Assembly (NCBI RefSeq): GCF_015354575.1
Contig: NZ_JACAFQ010000002.1
Coordinates: forward strand, 132,157-196,156
Direction of reading: 5' to 3'
Length of the DNA: 64,000 nt
Origin: Pseudomonas sp. UFMG81
GTDB taxonomy: Bacteria > Pseudomonadota > Gammaproteobacteria > Pseudomonadales > Pseudomonadaceae
The translations under genes were made by a program, and so were the position numbers. Under the pieces are notes generated by a model that was given only the letters and a program-made list of their open reading frames with translations, was not told where the DNA came from and made no database searches. Shown in pieces: positions 62,054-64,000 of this stretch. Every line of letters starts with the position of its first letter. Position 1 is the first letter of the stretch.

Positions 62054-62811
62054 GGCGTGTCCACGGTGCTTTCGGGCTGTTCACAGATCACGTAGACACT
62101 GGCGCACAGGTCTGGGTAAACCATGCCCAGGGCTTGGCAGGCGTCCATGAAACGGTCGTCGATCAGTTGGGTCTCAAGGGCCTTGTCCAATTGGAAGTTG
62201 GCCAGCGGCTTGAAGAACACGCCGCCACGTTGGGCGATGTGCCAGCCTGCGTTGCGCGCTTCCTGTTCCAGGGTGTCGAGGCTATAGGTGACGCGATGGC
62301 CATGCAGGCGCTCGCCTTCTGTCACGGCACTGTTGTGCTCGATAAGACCCATCTTCACCGCAATCTGTCGCGACGGTGCATTGGCGTTGGGTACGGCGAT
62401 GAACAGGCGGCCACCGGGGGCCAGCCAGTTACGCACCCGCTCGAGCACTTGGCACCGATCGTCGAGGTGTTCGAGGGTGTGGATGAGGAAGATGTTCTTG
62501 TAGCGTGGTTCGACCTGCGCCTGTTCAAAGGTGCTGCAGATGAACGTGATCGGCGCGTCAACCTTGTTGCGAGTCACCTCGATCAGGTCGCTGGCCGCCT
62601 CCACCACCGTCAGGTCGTCGAATCGCTCAGCGAACAGCGTGGTGAACGCACCCTCGAAGCAACCCATCTCCAATGCCGGGCCTTCGAGCAGCCACGGCGA
62701 GAAGGTCTGCAGCATGTAACGCCGCAGGCGCGCATCGAAGTCATAGAAGTAGCTACGGTGGGCGTTGTCCTGGAATTCCTGGTTGTAGTCGCGTGTGGTC
62801 ATGGGGCTCAT
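62050..62811 (-). CDS. Class I SAM-dependent methyltransferase
   Basis: This 253-residue methyltransferase has motif I ALEMGCFEGAF (about 47-57), an acidic residue in LTVVEAAS and IFLIHTLEHLDD as motif III/IV; RLFIAVPNANAP follows. There is no membrane segment. The target is unknown; among glycosyltransferases a sugar O- or N-methylation is likely, matching the methylated viosamine-type sugars on P. syringae flagellin. ATG 62811 overlaps the dioxygenase stop by four bases; ATG 62802 is an alternative. Confidence 0.85.
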   Translation of the reverse strand: MSPMTTRDYNQEFQDNAHRSYFYDFDARLRRYMLQTFSPWLLEGPALEMGCFEGAFTTLFAERFDDLTVVEAASDLIEVTRNKVDAPITFICSTFEQAQVEPRYKNIFLIHTLEHLDDRCQVLERVRNWLAPGGRLFIAVPNANAPSRQIAVKMGLIEHNSAVTEGERLHGHRVTYSLDTLEQEARNAGWHIAQRGGVFFKPLANFQLDKALETQLIDDRFMDACQALGMVYPDLCASVYVICEQPESTVDTP

Positions 62812-63587
62812 CCCTGGTTCTTGCGGTAGAAGCGCTGATCTTCAGGCTGATACCACTCATGAAGGGTCGAAGGGGTCCGGGCGTGCCAGCCGAGCAGTTG
62901 TTGCACGGCGGCAGGCTGGGCCAGGCAGAATGCCTCGCCCAGCGCCCGGCAGTAATCGAATTGCGGCTTGAAGTAGCTGCGGGTGAAGGTCAGTGTCAGG
63001 CAGCGGCGTGGGTCGGGCGTCCGGTTGATGCCGGCCGCGTGCCATATGCGCGAGTCGAACAGGTAGACAGAGCCTGCGCTGCCTAGCGCCTTGCGAGCGT
63101 CGACCTCGAATTGTGTGTCATCGGGTTTCTGCGGTTCGGTGTGCGAGCCTGGCAAAAACAGGGTCGCACCATTGTCGACGGTGAAATCGTCAAGCAGCAC
63201 CAGCGCCTGGGCCATCTGCATGTTCTCGGCGGACCAGGAGCGCACGTCTCGGTGCACATTGCGCACGTAGGCGTCGGTGCTGTTGAGGTTGTTCAGGCCG
63301 CCGAAGGAATTGAGGATGGGCACACCGCCGAGCATGTGCCCGAGGGTGTCGGCCAGCCCCCACTCGGCGAGACTTGCCAGCAACTCGACGAAGCGGCTGC
63401 CGGGGGTCAGGATGTGGTGGGCCGTTTGCTCGGTGCGTTGGGTGATGCCGTTTTCCAGCTGGACCTGGCGGCAACGGTCGATGGCGGTGGCCAGGTCGTC
63501 GCGCAGTTGGTCGAGCAGCGGTTGCCTGATCAGGTCTGGCACGCAGGCGTAACCGTTACGCTCAAGCTCTTCGCGCAGGGCGTTCAT
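62808..63587 (-). CDS. Phytanoyl-CoA dioxygenase (PhyH) family oxygenase
   Basis: This 259-residue Fe(II)/2-oxoglutarate oxygenase has the iron triad as H112 and D114 in NVHRDVRS and H183 in DSRIWHAAG; R195 in DPRRCLTLTFT is the likely 2-oxoglutarate anchor. The frame is open for another 61 codons through unrelated sequence; the ATG at 63587 overlaps the upstream stop by four bases and gives a normal N-terminus. It probably hydroxylates a sugar or an acyl group on the glycan, an unusual member of a flagellin glycosylation cluster. The substrate is unknown. Confidence 0.85.
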   Translation of the reverse strand: MNALREELERNGYACVPDLIRQPLLDQLRDDLATAIDRCRQVQLENGITQRTEQTAHHILTPGSRFVELLASLAEWGLADTLGHMLGGVPILNSFGGLNNLNSTDAYVRNVHRDVRSWSAENMQMAQALVLLDDFTVDNGATLFLPGSHTEPQKPDDTQFEVDARKALGSAGSVYLFDSRIWHAAGINRTPDPRRCLTLTFTRSYFKPQFDYCRALGEAFCLAQPAAVQQLLGWHARTPSTLHEWYQPEDQRFYRKNQG

Positions 63588-64000
63588 TGGCCTCGCTCCT
63601 GCTGGTCGAGCCAGCGCCGGTAGTCGTCCACGGTGACGCCGAGCATGATCCGGTCCCAGCGGCGCCCCTTGCGGTAGTACCACTGGCGCTGGACGCCTTC
63701 GATGGTCCACGGCACCTTGCGGGTGTAGGTCGCCAGGGAGGCTTCGTTGTATTCGATGATGGTCGTCCACAGCCGGTGCAGGCCGAGTTCATCAAACGCA
63801 TAGCGCATGACCGTGGCGATGACCTCGGTGCCGTAACCTTGGCCTCGCAGCGCTGTGTCGCCGATCATCATGCCGTGCTCGGCAGTTCCATCCTTCCAGT
63901 CGATACCCACCAGGTTGGCAGTGCCGATCAGGCCGTGCTGGGGCACTTCGATACCGAAGCGCTGGTTTGAGCGGTCGTTCTTGAGCCCCAGCAGCCAGTC
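63584..64000 (-). CDS. GNAT-family N-acetyltransferase, partial at window edge
   Basis: The last 138 residues of an acetyltransferase whose start lies beyond base 64000. The acetyl-CoA loop is in GDTALRGQGYGTEVIATVM, followed by ELGLHRLWTTIIEYNEAS and WYYRKGRRWDRIMLGV, the RimJ/RimL-like pattern. It is first in the visible minus-strand chain acetyltransferase-dioxygenase-methyltransferase-glycosyltransferase 3, all linked by ATGA overlaps. It probably N-acylates an amino sugar. Confidence 0.85.
   Translation of the reverse strand, partial: DWLLGLKNDRSNQRFGIEVPQHGLIGTANLVGIDWKDGTAEHGMMIGDTALRGQGYGTEVIATVMRYAFDELGLHRLWTTIIEYNEASLATYTRKVPWTIEGVQRQWYYRKGRRWDRIMLGVTVDDYRRWLDQQERGQ

Overview
The window is a piece of a Pseudomonas chromosome, most likely from the P. 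putida / P. entomophila side of the genus. The evidence is the high-GC coding style, the aru (arginine succinyltransferase) operon order, the bkdR-bkdA1A2B-lpdV locus, rsmA next to a tRNA-Ser and three tRNA-Arg(ACG) genes, amrZ beside mgtE, a P. putida-type REP element (28144-28173), and the flgA/flgMN/cheVR/flgB-L polar flagellar layout. This is inference from gene content and recognised sequences; no database search was run.

Region by region: 1-7892 carries aruC, aruF, aruG, astD, astB, a small His-tailed protein and astE, the whole arginine succinyltransferase pathway, behind two ArgR-type half sites. 7899-9071 holds a convergent, probably acquired gene for an M91 (NleD/HopH1-like) zinc metallopeptidase with RTX-like repeats. 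9355-14330 holds alaS, lysC, rsmA/csrA, tRNA-Ser(GCT) and three identical tRNA-Arg(ACG) genes. 14542-17624 holds a structured leader, mgtE, amrZ, phnN and tRNA-Arg(CCT). 17654-22308 holds a BenE-type transporter with a divergent MocR-type regulator, an unknown alanine/glutamine-rich protein and a PAS-GGDEF diguanylate cyclase. 22409-28103 is the branched-chain keto acid dehydrogenase operon with its Lrp-type activator BkdR. A glutamine-synthetase-family ligase and an MFS transporter follow.

31120-51985 is dominated by motility: ycgR, flgN, flgM and flgA on the minus strand, cheV-cheR on the plus strand, then flgBCDE and flgFGHIJKL. Sigma-54 type promoters lie before flgB, flgF and flgA, and sigma-28 type promoters before flgM and cheV, fitting the Pseudomonas flagellar hierarchy. 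Two accessory insertions interrupt this core. One is a pair of paralogous genes of unknown family downstream of ycgR, separated by a copied 3' end of ycgR. The other is a large autotransporter between cheR and flgB. The last 12 kb (52057-64000) is a probable flagellin glycosylation island: three giant multidomain glycosyltransferases plus a methyltransferase, a phytanoyl-CoA-dioxygenase-like enzyme and an acetyltransferase that runs off the window. The last four are chained by 4-base overlaps.

The most unusual observations are the ycgR 3'-end remnant, whose 11 differences from the real gene are all synonymous; the overlapping back-to-back sigma-28/sigma-54 promoters between cheV and flgA; the stepwise loss of catalytic acidic motifs across the three glycosyltransferases; and the M91-type effector-like protease.
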